Source: Dongia_B soli
GTDB lineage: Bacteria; Pseudomonadota; Alphaproteobacteria; Dongiales; Dongiaceae
Direction: 5' to 3'
NCBI RefSeq assembly: GCF_034044715.1
Contig: NZ_JAXCLW010000010.1
Coordinates: 71,121 to 135,120, forward strand
DNA length: 64,000 bases
The notes below the pieces were generated by a model that was not told the origin of the DNA, ran no database searches, and saw only the letters and a program-made list of their open reading frames with translations. The position numbers were made by a program, and so were the translations under genes. Of this stretch, positions 25,471 through 34,368 are shown piece by piece. Positions within the stretch are counted from its first letter, which is position 1; each line of letters starts with the position of its first letter.

Positions 25471-26943
25471 GTGATGGCTCCTGAACCGGAGCTGTCAGAG
25501 ACGGAGGTCATGTTGAAAACGATCACGGACACACCGGCCACCGCGAGCACATGGGCGATTGCAGCCCTGTCGCTCTCGATGCTGATGCCCTCGCTAGACA
25601 CCAGCATTGCCAATGTCGCTTTGCCGAGCCTGGCGCGAGCATTCAACGCATCCTTCCAGGACATGCAGTGGATCCTCCTTTCCTATCTGCTCGCCATCAC
25701 GGCGCTCATCGTCGGGGCCGGCCGGCTGGGCGATATCGTCGGCCGGCGCCGGTTGCTGCTGGCGGGGATCGGCCTGTTTACCGCAGCCTCGCTGCTCTGC
25801 GGTCTCGCCCCGGCATTCTGGCTGCTGCTTATCGCCCGGGTCGCACAAGGACTTGGCGCTGCGGCCATGATGGCGCTGGCCGTCGCCATGGTCGGCGAGA
25901 CGGTACCGAAGGAGAGGACAGGCAGGGCCATGGGGCTGCTCGGCACCATGTCCGCAATCGGCACCAGCTTCGGCCCATCGCTCGGCGGTATGCTGATCAG
26001 CGGCTTCGGCTGGCGCTCGATCTTCCTCGTCAATCTGCCGCTCGGCATTCTCAATCTGCTGCTGGCCTATCGTCATTTGCCGGCCGATCGTCAGGACACG
26101 AACGGCCAACGCGCCAGCTTCGATGTGATCGGCACGCTGCTGCTGGCTTTGTCGCTTGCGGCCTATGCCCTTGCCATGACCCTGGGGCAGGGCGCCTTCG
26201 GTCCGCTGAATATCGCCTTGCTGTCGGGTGCCGCGATCGGTGGCGGCGTCTTTCTCCTCGCCGAAACGAAAATCGCCTCGCCTTTGATCCGGCCGGCGAT
26301 GATCTGCGAGCGCAAACTGGGCGCCGGCCTCATCATGAGCGCGCTTGTCTCGACCGTGATGATGGCGACGCTGGTGGTCGGGCCGTTTTATCTCTCTTAT
26401 GCGCTGAGGCTGGACCCTGTCTTCGTAGGGATGGTGATGTCGGCGGGGCCGCTGGTCGCGGCGCTGGCCGGCATGCCGGCCGGCCGTCTGGTGGATCGCT
26501 TCGGCGCCCAGCGGTCGACGATCATGGGGCTCGCCGGCATGACGGCGGGTTTGGGCGCGGTGGCCGCGCTGCCGGAGAGCCTCGGCGTCGCCGGCTATGT
26601 CCTGCCGATCAGCATCGTCACGGCCCATTACGCCTTGTTCCAGGCGGCCAACAACACCGCCACCATGACCGATATCCGCGCCGACCAGCGCGGCGTCATT
26701 TCAGGCTTGCTCAATCTGTCGCGTAATCTGGGGCTGGTCACCGGTGCATCGCTCATGGGGGCGATCTTCGCGGCAGCCGCGACGGCGAATGTTCATGATG
26801 TGATGGCGGCCGATCCCGATGCCGTGGCCGCCGGCATGCGGATCACTTACGCAGCGGCGACGGTTCTGATCGTGGTGGCGCTCGTCACCGCCGTCGCCGG
26901 TCGAGGCGTGCCGCTACGCCGCCCGATGCCCCATAGCCTTTAA
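25471..26943 (+). CDS. MFS transporter, DHA2 (EmrB/QacA-like) drug exporter
   Basis: Inner-membrane proton-driven exporter with about 14 hydrophobic spans over 490 residues, the DHA2 pattern. Motif C/D1-type sequence MLMPSLDTSIANVALPSLARAF is at residues 30-51, motif A GRLGDIVGRRRLLLAG near 82-97, and RVAQGLGAAAMMALA follows. There is no linked membrane-fusion protein gene. The exact start is uncertain: GTG 25471 or ATG 25474 lack a good ribosome site, and TTG 25513 with GGAGG five bases upstream is possible. It is convergent with the LysR gene, the two stops overlapping by four bases. Confidence 0.88.
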   Translation: MMAPEPELSETEVMLKTITDTPATASTWAIAALSLSMLMPSLDTSIANVALPSLARAFNASFQDMQWILLSYLLAITALIVGAGRLGDIVGRRRLLLAGIGLFTAASLLCGLAPAFWLLLIARVAQGLGAAAMMALAVAMVGETVPKERTGRAMGLLGTMSAIGTSFGPSLGGMLISGFGWRSIFLVNLPLGILNLLLAYRHLPADRQDTNGQRASFDVIGTLLLALSLAAYALAMTLGQGAFGPLNIALLSGAAIGGGVFLLAETKIASPLIRPAMICERKLGAGLIMSALVSTVMMATLVVGPFYLSYALRLDPVFVGMVMSAGPLVAALAGMPAGRLVDRFGAQRSTIMGLAGMTAGLGAVAALPESLGVAGYVLPISIVTAHYALFQAANNTATMTDIRADQRGVISGLLNLSRNLGLVTGASLMGAIFAAAATANVHDVMAADPDAVAAGMRITYAAATVLIVVALVTAVAGRGVPLRRPMPHSL

Positions 26944-27854
26944 CGGCCGCGTCGCATCGCCGGTTGCGCCGTGCAGACCTCACGCACGCACATACGCAGC
27001 CAGCGATGCGCCGGATCGGCATCAAGGCGCGGATGCCAGAGCAGTGATACCGCGATCTCGGGCACCGCGAGCGGCAAGGGAAAGCTGACGAGGCGGGTGC
27101 GCAGGTTGCCGGTATGGCGTTCGGGCACCGTGGCGATCAGATCGGCGCTCCGGGCCAAAGCGAGGGCGGCGGAGAAATCGCTGACGATGGTGGTGACCTC
27201 ACGCTCGAGGCCCGCCGTCGCCAAGGCCGCATCGACCGGCCCTTCGGCGAGGCCACGACGCGACACATTGATATGCTTCCCCCTGGCATAACGGGCGGCG
27301 GTGACCTTGCCGCGGCTCAAGGGATGACCCGGTCGCACCACACCAATGAAGCGATCCCGGAATAAGGCCTGCACCCGCAATTCCGGGCCGGTCATCTCGC
27401 CAGTGACGCCGGTATCGAGATCGACGCTTCCGTCACGCAAAGGCGTGCTGTCCTTGTCGAACTTCTGTACGAAACAGAGCCGCACACCCGGCGCCTCCTT
27501 GCCGATCCGGGTGAGGAGGGCCGGGCCGAAATTCTCCACGAAGCCATCCCTGGTGCGTAAAGTGAAGGTGCGGGAAAGCTGCTTGAGATCGAGCATCTCG
27601 GTGGGACGCAGAACCGCTTCGCCATCCTTGACCAGCTGGCCGACACGGTCGCGCAGTTCCAGCGCCCGCGGCGTCGGAACCAGACCGCGCCCGGCCCGGA
27701 CCAGCAACGGATCGCCGGTGGCGTCGCGCAACCGCGCCAGCGCCCGGCTCATCGCTGAGGGGCTGAGCCGTAGCCGCCGGGCTGCGCGGGCAACGCTGCC
27801 TTCGGTCAGCAGTACATCCAGCGTGGTGAGCAAATTGAGATCAGGTCGTGCCAT
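26940..27854 (-). CDS. LysR-family transcriptional regulator
   Basis: DNA-binding regulator of 304 residues. The N-terminal winged helix-turn-helix reads LNLLTTLDVLLTEGSVARAARRLRLSPSAMSRALARLRDATGDPLLVR (residues 5-52), followed by the linker helix and a periplasmic-binding-protein-like ligand domain. The gene overlaps the MFS transporter gene tail to tail, so it may regulate that exporter or the PheC-like gene, whose start lies beyond it. No operator could be assigned. Confidence 0.9.
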   Translation of the reverse strand: MARPDLNLLTTLDVLLTEGSVARAARRLRLSPSAMSRALARLRDATGDPLLVRAGRGLVPTPRALELRDRVGQLVKDGEAVLRPTEMLDLKQLSRTFTLRTRDGFVENFGPALLTRIGKEAPGVRLCFVQKFDKDSTPLRDGSVDLDTGVTGEMTGPELRVQALFRDRFIGVVRPGHPLSRGKVTAARYARGKHINVSRRGLAEGPVDAALATAGLEREVTTIVSDFSAALALARSADLIATVPERHTGNLRTRLVSFPLPLAVPEIAVSLLWHPRLDADPAHRWLRMCVREVCTAQPAMRRGR

Positions 27855-27945
27855 GCAGCAAGCATAGCATGGTTCCGGCCAACTATGGCGTCAAATGCAG
27901 GGATAGATTCCAATCATTGCACTTAATGCCATCTTCGACGTGCCG

Positions 27946-28740
27946 TCATTCCGTCTTCGTCTCGGCCGCCTGTTTCAGGGCGGCTTCGTAGCAGCCATCC
28001 TTGAGGCAGTCCGTTAGCCATTTATCGACGGCGTCCTTCAGCGGCTGGTCCTTGCTCATCCAATAGGCCTTGGCGGCGTGATCGAAGGCATCGGGCACGG
28101 CGGCCGGGCAGAGGACGCCGGGATGCAGGCGCGACTGGTAATCGACCTCCGCGCCGTCGGTCACCATGACATCGGCCCGGCCCTCGGCGACTTCCTGGAA
28201 GATCGTGCGGTTGTCCGGATGTTCGGTCAGGGCGGCATGGGTGAAATGCGCTTTGGCGAAGCGTTCATTGGTGCCACCGGGATTGACCACGACGTGCACA
28301 TTGGGCTTGTCGATGTCTTCGACCGAGATATAGCGGTCCTTGTCGGCGCAGCGCACGATCGGCCGCTTGCCGTCGCGCATCACCGGCACGGAGAAATCGC
28401 CGATCGCCGCGCGGTCGGGCGTCACGCTGACGCCGCCCATGGCGATGTCATAGCGCCCGGCCTGGAGATCGGCCTGCAGCGTCTTCCAGGTGGTTGGCAC
28501 GATGAGAAGCTTCACGCCGAGCGCATCCGCCAAAGCGCGCGCCATGGTGACATCGGCGCCCGCGATGTTGCCCCGGGCATCGCGCAGGGAGAAGGGCGCA
28601 TAATCGCCGGTCAGCCCGACCCTGAGAATGCCGTCGGTCTCAATGGTGGAAAGCGGGCGCGCCAAAGCGGGTGATGCAGCCGATAGCGCCAGGGCCAGAA
28701 TCACGCTGATAAAGGTTGGTCGTGGATGGGCGCCGCTCAT
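27946..28740 (-). CDS. Cyclohexadienyl dehydratase (PheC)-like periplasmic protein
   Basis: Secreted protein of the solute-binding family 3 fold, 264 residues, with a signal peptide (FISVILALALSAASPALA, residues 10-27). It follows the PheC pattern closely: VPTTWKTLQADLQAGRYDIAMGGVSVT, DGKRPIVRC, VVVNPGGTNERFAKAHF, HPDNRTIFQEVAEGRADVMVTDGAEV and QSRLHPGVLC. PheC converts prephenate to phenylpyruvate and arogenate to phenylalanine in the periplasm. These signatures separate it from ordinary amino-acid-binding proteins, and no ABC permease genes lie beside it. Function as dehydratase is therefore likely but not proven. Confidence 0.78.
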   Translation of the reverse strand: MSGAHPRPTFISVILALALSAASPALARPLSTIETDGILRVGLTGDYAPFSLRDARGNIAGADVTMARALADALGVKLLIVPTTWKTLQADLQAGRYDIAMGGVSVTPDRAAIGDFSVPVMRDGKRPIVRCADKDRYISVEDIDKPNVHVVVNPGGTNERFAKAHFTHAALTEHPDNRTIFQEVAEGRADVMVTDGAEVDYQSRLHPGVLCPAAVPDAFDHAAKAYWMSKDQPLKDAVDKWLTDCLKDGCYEAALKQAAETKTE

Positions 28741-29076
28741 GCCGGTCTCCGAAATCTGTCAGGTTGCTACGCAGGATTGCAGGACTATATCACCTACAGC
28801 CCGCTGCGTACCTGTCGGCTTCGTTACCGAGCTGCTTGGGGCACGCAATGGCCGGACCTCGACGGCAGCCAAGCAGGCGATTGAAAGGACAGTATAAATG
28901 TGGAGGAGGCGGGGGCCGGTGCCGCGGCCCGGTCCTTTATGGCGGGGCCTGGGGGAAGGCTCATTACTTTATGTTTTCTCTCCCATTATGTTTATGAGGC
29001 TTTACGGCAAAACCTCGACAAAACATCCTATTAGCCGGATTCTGACATTACCTATAATTGAGGCAAGGCCGCTCCC
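28741..29076. other. Divergent intergenic region before the methyltransferase gene
   Basis: This region separates the PheC-like gene (leftward) from the MttB-family gene (rightward). It is A/T-richer in its right half (28970-29060). TATAAT occurs at 29053-29058 but without a matching -35 and too close to the ATG to be convincing. No gene recognised. Confidence 0.4.
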
Positions 29077-30630
29077 ATGACCGAAGAACACGCTACCGCC
29101 GACAGCACCGGATCCCGACAAAGACGGGCGAAACGGCGCGGACCCCCGGAAGCTGGCGCGGCTCCGGCGGCGATCGCCGGCATCCGGCGGCAGGTGCCGA
29201 CCTATGACATCCTGAACGAGGAATCGCTGGTCGCCATCGAAGAGGCGGCGGACAAGATCCTGGCCGAGATCGGCTTAGAATTCCGCGACGATCCGGAAGC
29301 CCTGCGGCTGTGGCGCGAGGCCGGCGCGGATGTGACGGGCGAGCTGGTGAAATTCCCCCGCGGCCTGATCCGCAGCATCCTGAAGACGGCGCCCCGTTCC
29401 TTCACTCAGCATGCGCGCAATCCGGCGCGCTCGGTCGTGATCGGTGATGACAGCGTCGTCTTCGCGCCTGCTTATGGCTCACCCTTCGTGCGCGATCTGC
29501 AGGACGGGCGGCGCTACGGCTCGATCGCTGATTTCGAGAAATTCGTCAAACTCACTTACATGATTCCCTGGCTGCATCATTCCGGCGGCACGGTCTGCGA
29601 GCCGGTGGATGTACCGGTCAATAAGCGGCATCTCGACATGGTCTCGGCGCATCTGCGCTATTCCGACAAGGCGCTGATGGGATCGGTGACGGCGCAGGAG
29701 CGCGCGGAAGACTCGATCGAGATGATGCGCATCGTCTTCGGCAAGGAATTCGTCGATAAGAACTGCGTCATCCTCGGCAATATCAACGTCAATTCGCCGC
29801 TGGTCTATGACGCGACCATGACCAATGCCTTGCGCGCCTATGCTGCGGCCAACCAGGCCTGCGTGATCGTGCCCTTCATCCTGGGCGGCGCCATGGGACC
29901 GGTGACGATGGCCGGCGCCATCGCCCAGTCGCTGGCGGAAACCATGGCCGGCTGCGCGCTGACACAGCTGGTGCGGCCGGGTTGCCCGGTGATCTTCGGC
30001 AATTTCCTGTCCTCTACCGCTCTGCGCTCGGGCTCGCCGACTTTCGGCACACCGGAACCGGCGGCGGGGTCGCTGGTGATCGGCCAGCTCGCGCGGCGGC
30101 TCAATCTGCCGCTGCGCTGCTCCGGCGCCTTCACGGCATCGAAGATCGCCGATGGCCAGGCGATGACGGAAAGCGCCATGTCGATGCTGGCGGCGGTGCA
30201 ATGCGGCGCCAATTTCATCCTGCATTCCGCCGGCTGGCTGGAAGGCGGCCTGACCATGGGCTATGAGAAGTTCATCCAGGACGCCGATTTCTGCGCCTCG
30301 CTGCATCGCTATCTCGCCGGCATCCAGATCGACGAGAACCAGCTTGCCTTCTCGGCCTTCCAGGAAGTCGGCCCCGGCAAGCATTTCTTCGGCTGCGCCC
30401 ATACGGTGGAGAATTACCGCACCGCCTTCTGGGAATCCGAGGTGGCAGATAACGGTCCTTTCGAGCAATGGCAGGAAGGCGGCGAATTGGACGCTGTCGA
30501 CCGCTCGGCACGGCGGATCAAGAAGCTGCTGGCGGAGTATCAGGCGCCGGCACTCGATCCCGCGGTGGATGAAGCATTGAAGGATTTCGTGGCGCGCAAG
30601 AAGGCAACCATCGCCGATCAGTGGTACTGA
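29077..30630 (+). CDS. MttB-family corrinoid-type methyltransferase, without pyrrolysine
   Basis: Trimethylamine-methyltransferase (MttB) superfamily, 517 residues, cytoplasmic. The reading frame is uninterrupted, with no in-frame amber codon, so it belongs to the non-pyrrolysine branch whose known members demethylate quaternary amines such as glycine betaine, proline betaine or carnitine, in anaerobes by passing methyl to a corrinoid protein. TIM-barrel family segments include VPTYDILNEESLVAIEEAADKILAEIGLEF and HSGGTVCEPVDVPVNKRHLDM, with a C-terminal HFFGCAHTVENYRTAFWESEVADN. The next gene encodes a demethylating flavoprotein. No corrinoid protein gene is present, which is usual for aerobic alphaproteobacterial copies and leaves the mechanism open. 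Confidence 0.85.
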   Translation: MTEEHATADSTGSRQRRAKRRGPPEAGAAPAAIAGIRRQVPTYDILNEESLVAIEEAADKILAEIGLEFRDDPEALRLWREAGADVTGELVKFPRGLIRSILKTAPRSFTQHARNPARSVVIGDDSVVFAPAYGSPFVRDLQDGRRYGSIADFEKFVKLTYMIPWLHHSGGTVCEPVDVPVNKRHLDMVSAHLRYSDKALMGSVTAQERAEDSIEMMRIVFGKEFVDKNCVILGNINVNSPLVYDATMTNALRAYAAANQACVIVPFILGGAMGPVTMAGAIAQSLAETMAGCALTQLVRPGCPVIFGNFLSSTALRSGSPTFGTPEPAAGSLVIGQLARRLNLPLRCSGAFTASKIADGQAMTESAMSMLAAVQCGANFILHSAGWLEGGLTMGYEKFIQDADFCASLHRYLAGIQIDENQLAFSAFQEVGPGKHFFGCAHTVENYRTAFWESEVADNGPFEQWQEGGELDAVDRSARRIKKLLAEYQAPALDPAVDEALKDFVARKKATIADQWY

Positions 30631-30674
30631 GCGTCGCTAGACCCACACAGAAACAAGACGAACAAGGTAGCGTT

Positions 30675-33089
30675 ATGGAAACGGAAGCGCGCGTAGTAAT
30701 CATCGGCGGCGGCGTTGTCGGCTGCTCGATCCTCTATCACCTGGCCAAGTTCGGCTGGAAGGATGTCATCCTGCTCGAACGCAAGGAGCTGACCTCCGGT
30801 TCATCTTGGCATGCGGCGGGGCAGATCCACACGATCTCCTCCGATCCCAATATCTCCCGGCTGCAGGGCTACACGATCAATCTCTATAAGGAGATCGAGA
30901 AGGTCTCCGGCCAGTCGGTTGGCATGCATTCGACCGGCGGCTTCTATCTCGCCTCCAACCAGACCTGGTATGATTATCTGAAGCGCGAGCGGTCCAAGGC
31001 GCGCTATATGGGTCTCGACCAGGAATTCATCAGCGTCGAGGAAGCCGCCCGACGCCATCCGCTGATCGATCCGAAGCATTACATCGCGGCCCTCTGGGAT
31101 CCGCTGGACGGCGATGTCGATCCGTCCGGCGTTACTTATGCCTATGCCAAGGCAGCCAAGGTCTATGGTGCGAAATACTATACCCAGACGCCGGTCATCG
31201 AGACCAATCAGCGGCCGGACGGCAGCTGGGACGTGATCACGCCGAATGGCAATATCCATGCCGAGATGATCGTCAATGCCGGCGGCCTCTGGGCGCGCGA
31301 GGTCGGCCATCTCGCTGGCCTGCATCTGCCGGTGCAGCCGATGGAGCATCACTATCTGATCACCGAGGATATTCCAGAGATTGTCGCGCGGGGCGAGGAA
31401 CGCCTGCCGGCCGGTATCGATTACGAAGGCAATATGTATTTCCGCCAGGAACGCCACGGCATGCTGCTCGGCACCTATGAGCCGCGCGCCACACCTTGGT
31501 CGGTCAAGGGCACGCCGCAGGATTTCGGCCATGAATTGCTGGCGCCGAAGCTCGACAATATTGCCGAGCGTCTGGAACTGGGCTTCGAGCGCATCCCCGC
31601 TCTCGGCCGCGCCGGCATCAAGAACATGATCAACGGCCCCTTCACCTTCGGCCCCGACGGCAATCCAATGATCGGCCCGGTTCCCGGCATGCGCAATTAC
31701 TGGGTGGCGGTCGGCGTCATGGCCGGCTTCTGCCAGGGGGGCGGCGTCGGCCTCTGCATGGCGGAATGGATGATCGATGGCGAGCCGTCGATCGATGTCT
31801 GGGCGATGGATGTCGCGCGCTTCGGAAATTACGCGACGCCGGAATGGGGCACAGTGAAATCCACCGAGAATTACGAACGCCGTTTCGTGATGACCTTCCC
31901 CAACGAAACCCTGCCCAAAGGCCGACGTCAGAAAACCACCTCGCTCTATGACCGCCTAACGCAGAAGGGCGCCGTCTGGGGCCAAGGTTTCGGCCTGGAG
32001 CACGCTTTGTGGTTCGCCGACGGTCCGGCGGATGCCCACGAACAGCCGACCTTCAACCGCTCACGGGCGCATGATTATGTGGCGCGCGAAGTGAAAGCCG
32101 TGCGCGAGAATGTCGGCGTAATCGAGATCGCCAACTTCGCCAAGCACGAATTCAAGGGACCGGGGGCGCGCGCCTATCTCGACCGCGTGCTGGCCGGCAA
32201 ATTGCCGAAGCAAGGCCGTCTCGCCCTGACCCCGATGTTGACGCCGAAAGGTAAGCTCTATGGCGATCTGACGGTGGCCTGCCTCGCCGAAGATCACTTC
32301 ATGCTGTTCGGCTCCGGCATGATGCAGGAAGCCCATCGGCGCTGGTTCGAACGGCATCTGCCGGAAAGCGGCGTCAGCTATCGCAACATGTCGGATGAGC
32401 TGCATGGCCTGGCGCTGTCGGGGCCGAAATCGCGGCAGGTGCTGGAGCAATTGGTGCGCGAGGATGTCTCGGCCGAGGGCTTCAAGTTCCTCAATATCCG
32501 ACGCACCTTCGTTGCCGGCGTGCCGGCCATCCTGGCTCGCGTCTCCTTCTCGGGCGAGCTCGGCTATGAAATCTATGTCGCGCCGCAATACCAGCTTCGC
32601 CTGGCCGAATCGGTGGAGCAGGTGGGCGCCGAGCTTGGCTTGCGCTGGTATGGCGGCCGGGCGTTGATGAGCCTGCGCCTGGAAAAGAGCTGGGGCGTCT
32701 GGGGCCTCGATTTCCGACCGGATTTCACCGCCGCGGAAAGCGGCCTCGATGCCTTCATCGACTGGAAGAAGGACTTCATCGGTAAGGAAGCGGCCTCGGC
32801 AGAACGCGAAACCGGTCCGAAGAAGAAGCTGGTGGTCATGGTCATCGACACGAAGGATATCGACGTCTCCAATGACGAGGCGATCCTGGTGGGCGGCAAG
32901 GCGGTCGGCTATGTCAGTTCGGGCGGCTATGCCCATGCCACCGGCAAGTCCGTCGCCTTCGGCTATGTGCCGGTGGACCTCGCCACAGGCGGCACCAAGG
33001 TCGAGGTGGAGATCAACGGCGAGCGTTATCCGGCGGAGATCCAAGCCCAGCCGCTTTACGACGCCAATGGCGGCAGGATGCGTGGCTGA
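30675..33089 (+). CDS. Dimethylglycine/sarcosine dehydrogenase-like FAD protein with GcvT domain
   Basis: Oxidative demethylase-type flavoprotein of 804 residues. The N-terminal DAO domain begins ARVVIIGGGVVGCSILYHLA with dinucleotide-binding Gly residues 11-16, and SGSSWHAAG places His46 where family members bind FAD covalently. The central part is an FAO_M-type domain (about 370-430), and the C-terminal half is an aminomethyltransferase (GcvT) domain that passes the released C1 unit to tetrahydrofolate. ATG 30675 has AAGG upstream; an earlier in-frame start at 30621 would overlap the methyltransferase gene. Together with that gene it suggests stepwise demethylation of a methylated amine. 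Confidence 0.9.
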   Translation: METEARVVIIGGGVVGCSILYHLAKFGWKDVILLERKELTSGSSWHAAGQIHTISSDPNISRLQGYTINLYKEIEKVSGQSVGMHSTGGFYLASNQTWYDYLKRERSKARYMGLDQEFISVEEAARRHPLIDPKHYIAALWDPLDGDVDPSGVTYAYAKAAKVYGAKYYTQTPVIETNQRPDGSWDVITPNGNIHAEMIVNAGGLWAREVGHLAGLHLPVQPMEHHYLITEDIPEIVARGEERLPAGIDYEGNMYFRQERHGMLLGTYEPRATPWSVKGTPQDFGHELLAPKLDNIAERLELGFERIPALGRAGIKNMINGPFTFGPDGNPMIGPVPGMRNYWVAVGVMAGFCQGGGVGLCMAEWMIDGEPSIDVWAMDVARFGNYATPEWGTVKSTENYERRFVMTFPNETLPKGRRQKTTSLYDRLTQKGAVWGQGFGLEHALWFADGPADAHEQPTFNRSRAHDYVAREVKAVRENVGVIEIANFAKHEFKGPGARAYLDRVLAGKLPKQGRLALTPMLTPKGKLYGDLTVACLAEDHFMLFGSGMMQEAHRRWFERHLPESGVSYRNMSDELHGLALSGPKSRQVLEQLVREDVSAEGFKFLNIRRTFVAGVPAILARVSFSGELGYEIYVAPQYQLRLAESVEQVGAELGLRWYGGRALMSLRLEKSWGVWGLDFRPDFTAAESGLDAFIDWKKDFIGKEAASAERETGPKKKLVVMVIDTKDIDVSNDEAILVGGKAVGYVSSGGYAHATGKSVAFGYVPVDLATGGTKVEVEINGERYPAEIQAQPLYDANGGRMRG

Positions 33090-33096
33090 TTGCTGG

Positions 33097-33127
33097 CGGG
33101 GACGGTGGCCAAAGCCGTCCCCGTTTA
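33097..33127 (+). terminator. Hairpin terminator after the dehydrogenase gene
   Basis: Nine-base stem CGGGGACGG / CCGTCCCCG (33097-33105 and 33115-33123) followed by a short T-rich TTTACTT. It begins 8 bases after the stop codon. Confidence 0.6.
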
Positions 33128-33151
33128 CTTGCCCAGGAGTGCCGATCGACA

Positions 33152-34228
33152 ATGTGCTCCAGCCTCGTCCATTTGCCCGACCCGGGAAAACGCCGCATCG
33201 CACAGGCGCGTCTCAATGAGATGCGTAACAGCATGGCGGCACGGCCGGCTGAGGCGCCGCTTTATGTTGATACGCTGAGCGGTGAGATCGCCCTCGACAT
33301 CCTGCTGTTGCCGGGTTTCGATCTTGGCGATCTCTCGGCCATCACCGATACCTTCGGCCTCGCCAACCAGGCGGAACAAAGCGTCCGCTTCATGTGGCGC
33401 ATCGGTGCCATGGAAGCGGGGCGGGTGGTATCTTCGCTCGGCGTCCCGATTGCGACCGCTCCGCTCGATGGCCGCCGGGCTTTCACGCGCAATCTCGTCA
33501 TCCTCGGTGGTGATGGAGAGCTTGACGTAAAGACTGGCGCCTCGCTGCGCCAGGCGACGCGCAATTATGCTCGCATCGTCTCGATCGGTCGGGCATCTTT
33601 GCTGCTGGCGAAAGCCGGCCTGCTGACCGGCCGGCGGGTCGCCGTGCATGCCGATATGCAGGCGGTCTGGCGGTTGATGCATGACGATACCGAGATGCGC
33701 CGCCAGTCGTTCGAGGTGGACGGCAAGCTCATCACCTGCTGCGGTGGGCTCGGAAGTCTCGATCTCGCCTTGCATGTCATCGCCCGCCATTGCTCGCCGG
33801 CAACGGCGCGCTATGTCGGCGACCGGCTGAACTGCGATCGCCTGCCGACGGAGACGCCGCGCCAATACCGGCATGCGAAGCTGCCCGGCATCGCCTATAA
33901 CCGGATTCTCGACCGTGCTCTTGATGCCATCGCCGCCAATGTCGAGGAAGCGGTCAGCCTTGAGGAGATCAGCAAACAGGCGGCCGTCGGGCAGCGCCAA
34001 TTGCAGCGGCTGTTTCGCGACTATCTCGGCATGACGCCCTCCGAATATTATCTGTCGGTGCGGCTGAACCGCGCGCAATCGCTGCTGCGCCACACCGACC
34101 TCAGCATCATCGCCGTGGCGATCGCGACCGGCTTCACCTCGGCCTCGCATTTCTCCAAATGTTATCGCAAGCAATTCGGGACCGCGCCGAGCGACGACCG
34201 CGCAATTCCGAAAACCAATGTAGCCTGA
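33152..34228 (+). CDS. GlxA/GbdR-like AraC-family transcriptional regulator
   Basis: Two-domain activator of 358 residues. The N-terminal part (about 45-215) is a DJ-1/PfpI-like ligand domain (LDILLLPGFDLGDLSAITDTFGLAN, then RNLVILGGDGEL). The C-terminal part is an AraC-type double helix-turn-helix (SLEEISKQAAVGQRQLQRLFRDYLGMTPSEYYLSVRLNRAQSLL and IIAVAIATGFTSASHFSKCYRKQFG). GbdR, the regulator of glycine betaine and dimethylglycine catabolism in Pseudomonas, has this architecture, and the flanking demethylation genes fit. AGGAG lies 12 bases upstream of the ATG, rather far, so the start is approximate. Confidence 0.88.
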   Translation: MCSSLVHLPDPGKRRIAQARLNEMRNSMAARPAEAPLYVDTLSGEIALDILLLPGFDLGDLSAITDTFGLANQAEQSVRFMWRIGAMEAGRVVSSLGVPIATAPLDGRRAFTRNLVILGGDGELDVKTGASLRQATRNYARIVSIGRASLLLAKAGLLTGRRVAVHADMQAVWRLMHDDTEMRRQSFEVDGKLITCCGGLGSLDLALHVIARHCSPATARYVGDRLNCDRLPTETPRQYRHAKLPGIAYNRILDRALDAIAANVEEAVSLEEISKQAAVGQRQLQRLFRDYLGMTPSEYYLSVRLNRAQSLLRHTDLSIIAVAIATGFTSASHFSKCYRKQFGTAPSDDRAIPKTNVA

Positions 34229-34368
34229 AGGGTTTTCGCGCGATTTCGCGCCAAGACGCGCCTTGGCAGGCGGCGGCCCAGCGCCTAGATTAGCCGCCGT
34301 CTTCCACGAGACCGACGGCCGCATCTGCAGGCACCGCAAGCGTCTCATTGGTGTAAAAGGAATTTCAG

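Noticed and set aside
29053..29058. TATAAT as -10 box of the methyltransferase promoter
   Set aside because: No acceptable -35 at 16-18 bases, and the start would leave almost no leader before the ATG at 29077.
29077..30630. Pyrrolysine (in-frame amber) in the MttB-family gene
   Set aside because: The frame is uninterrupted and the family match runs full length, so it is the non-pyrrolysine branch.
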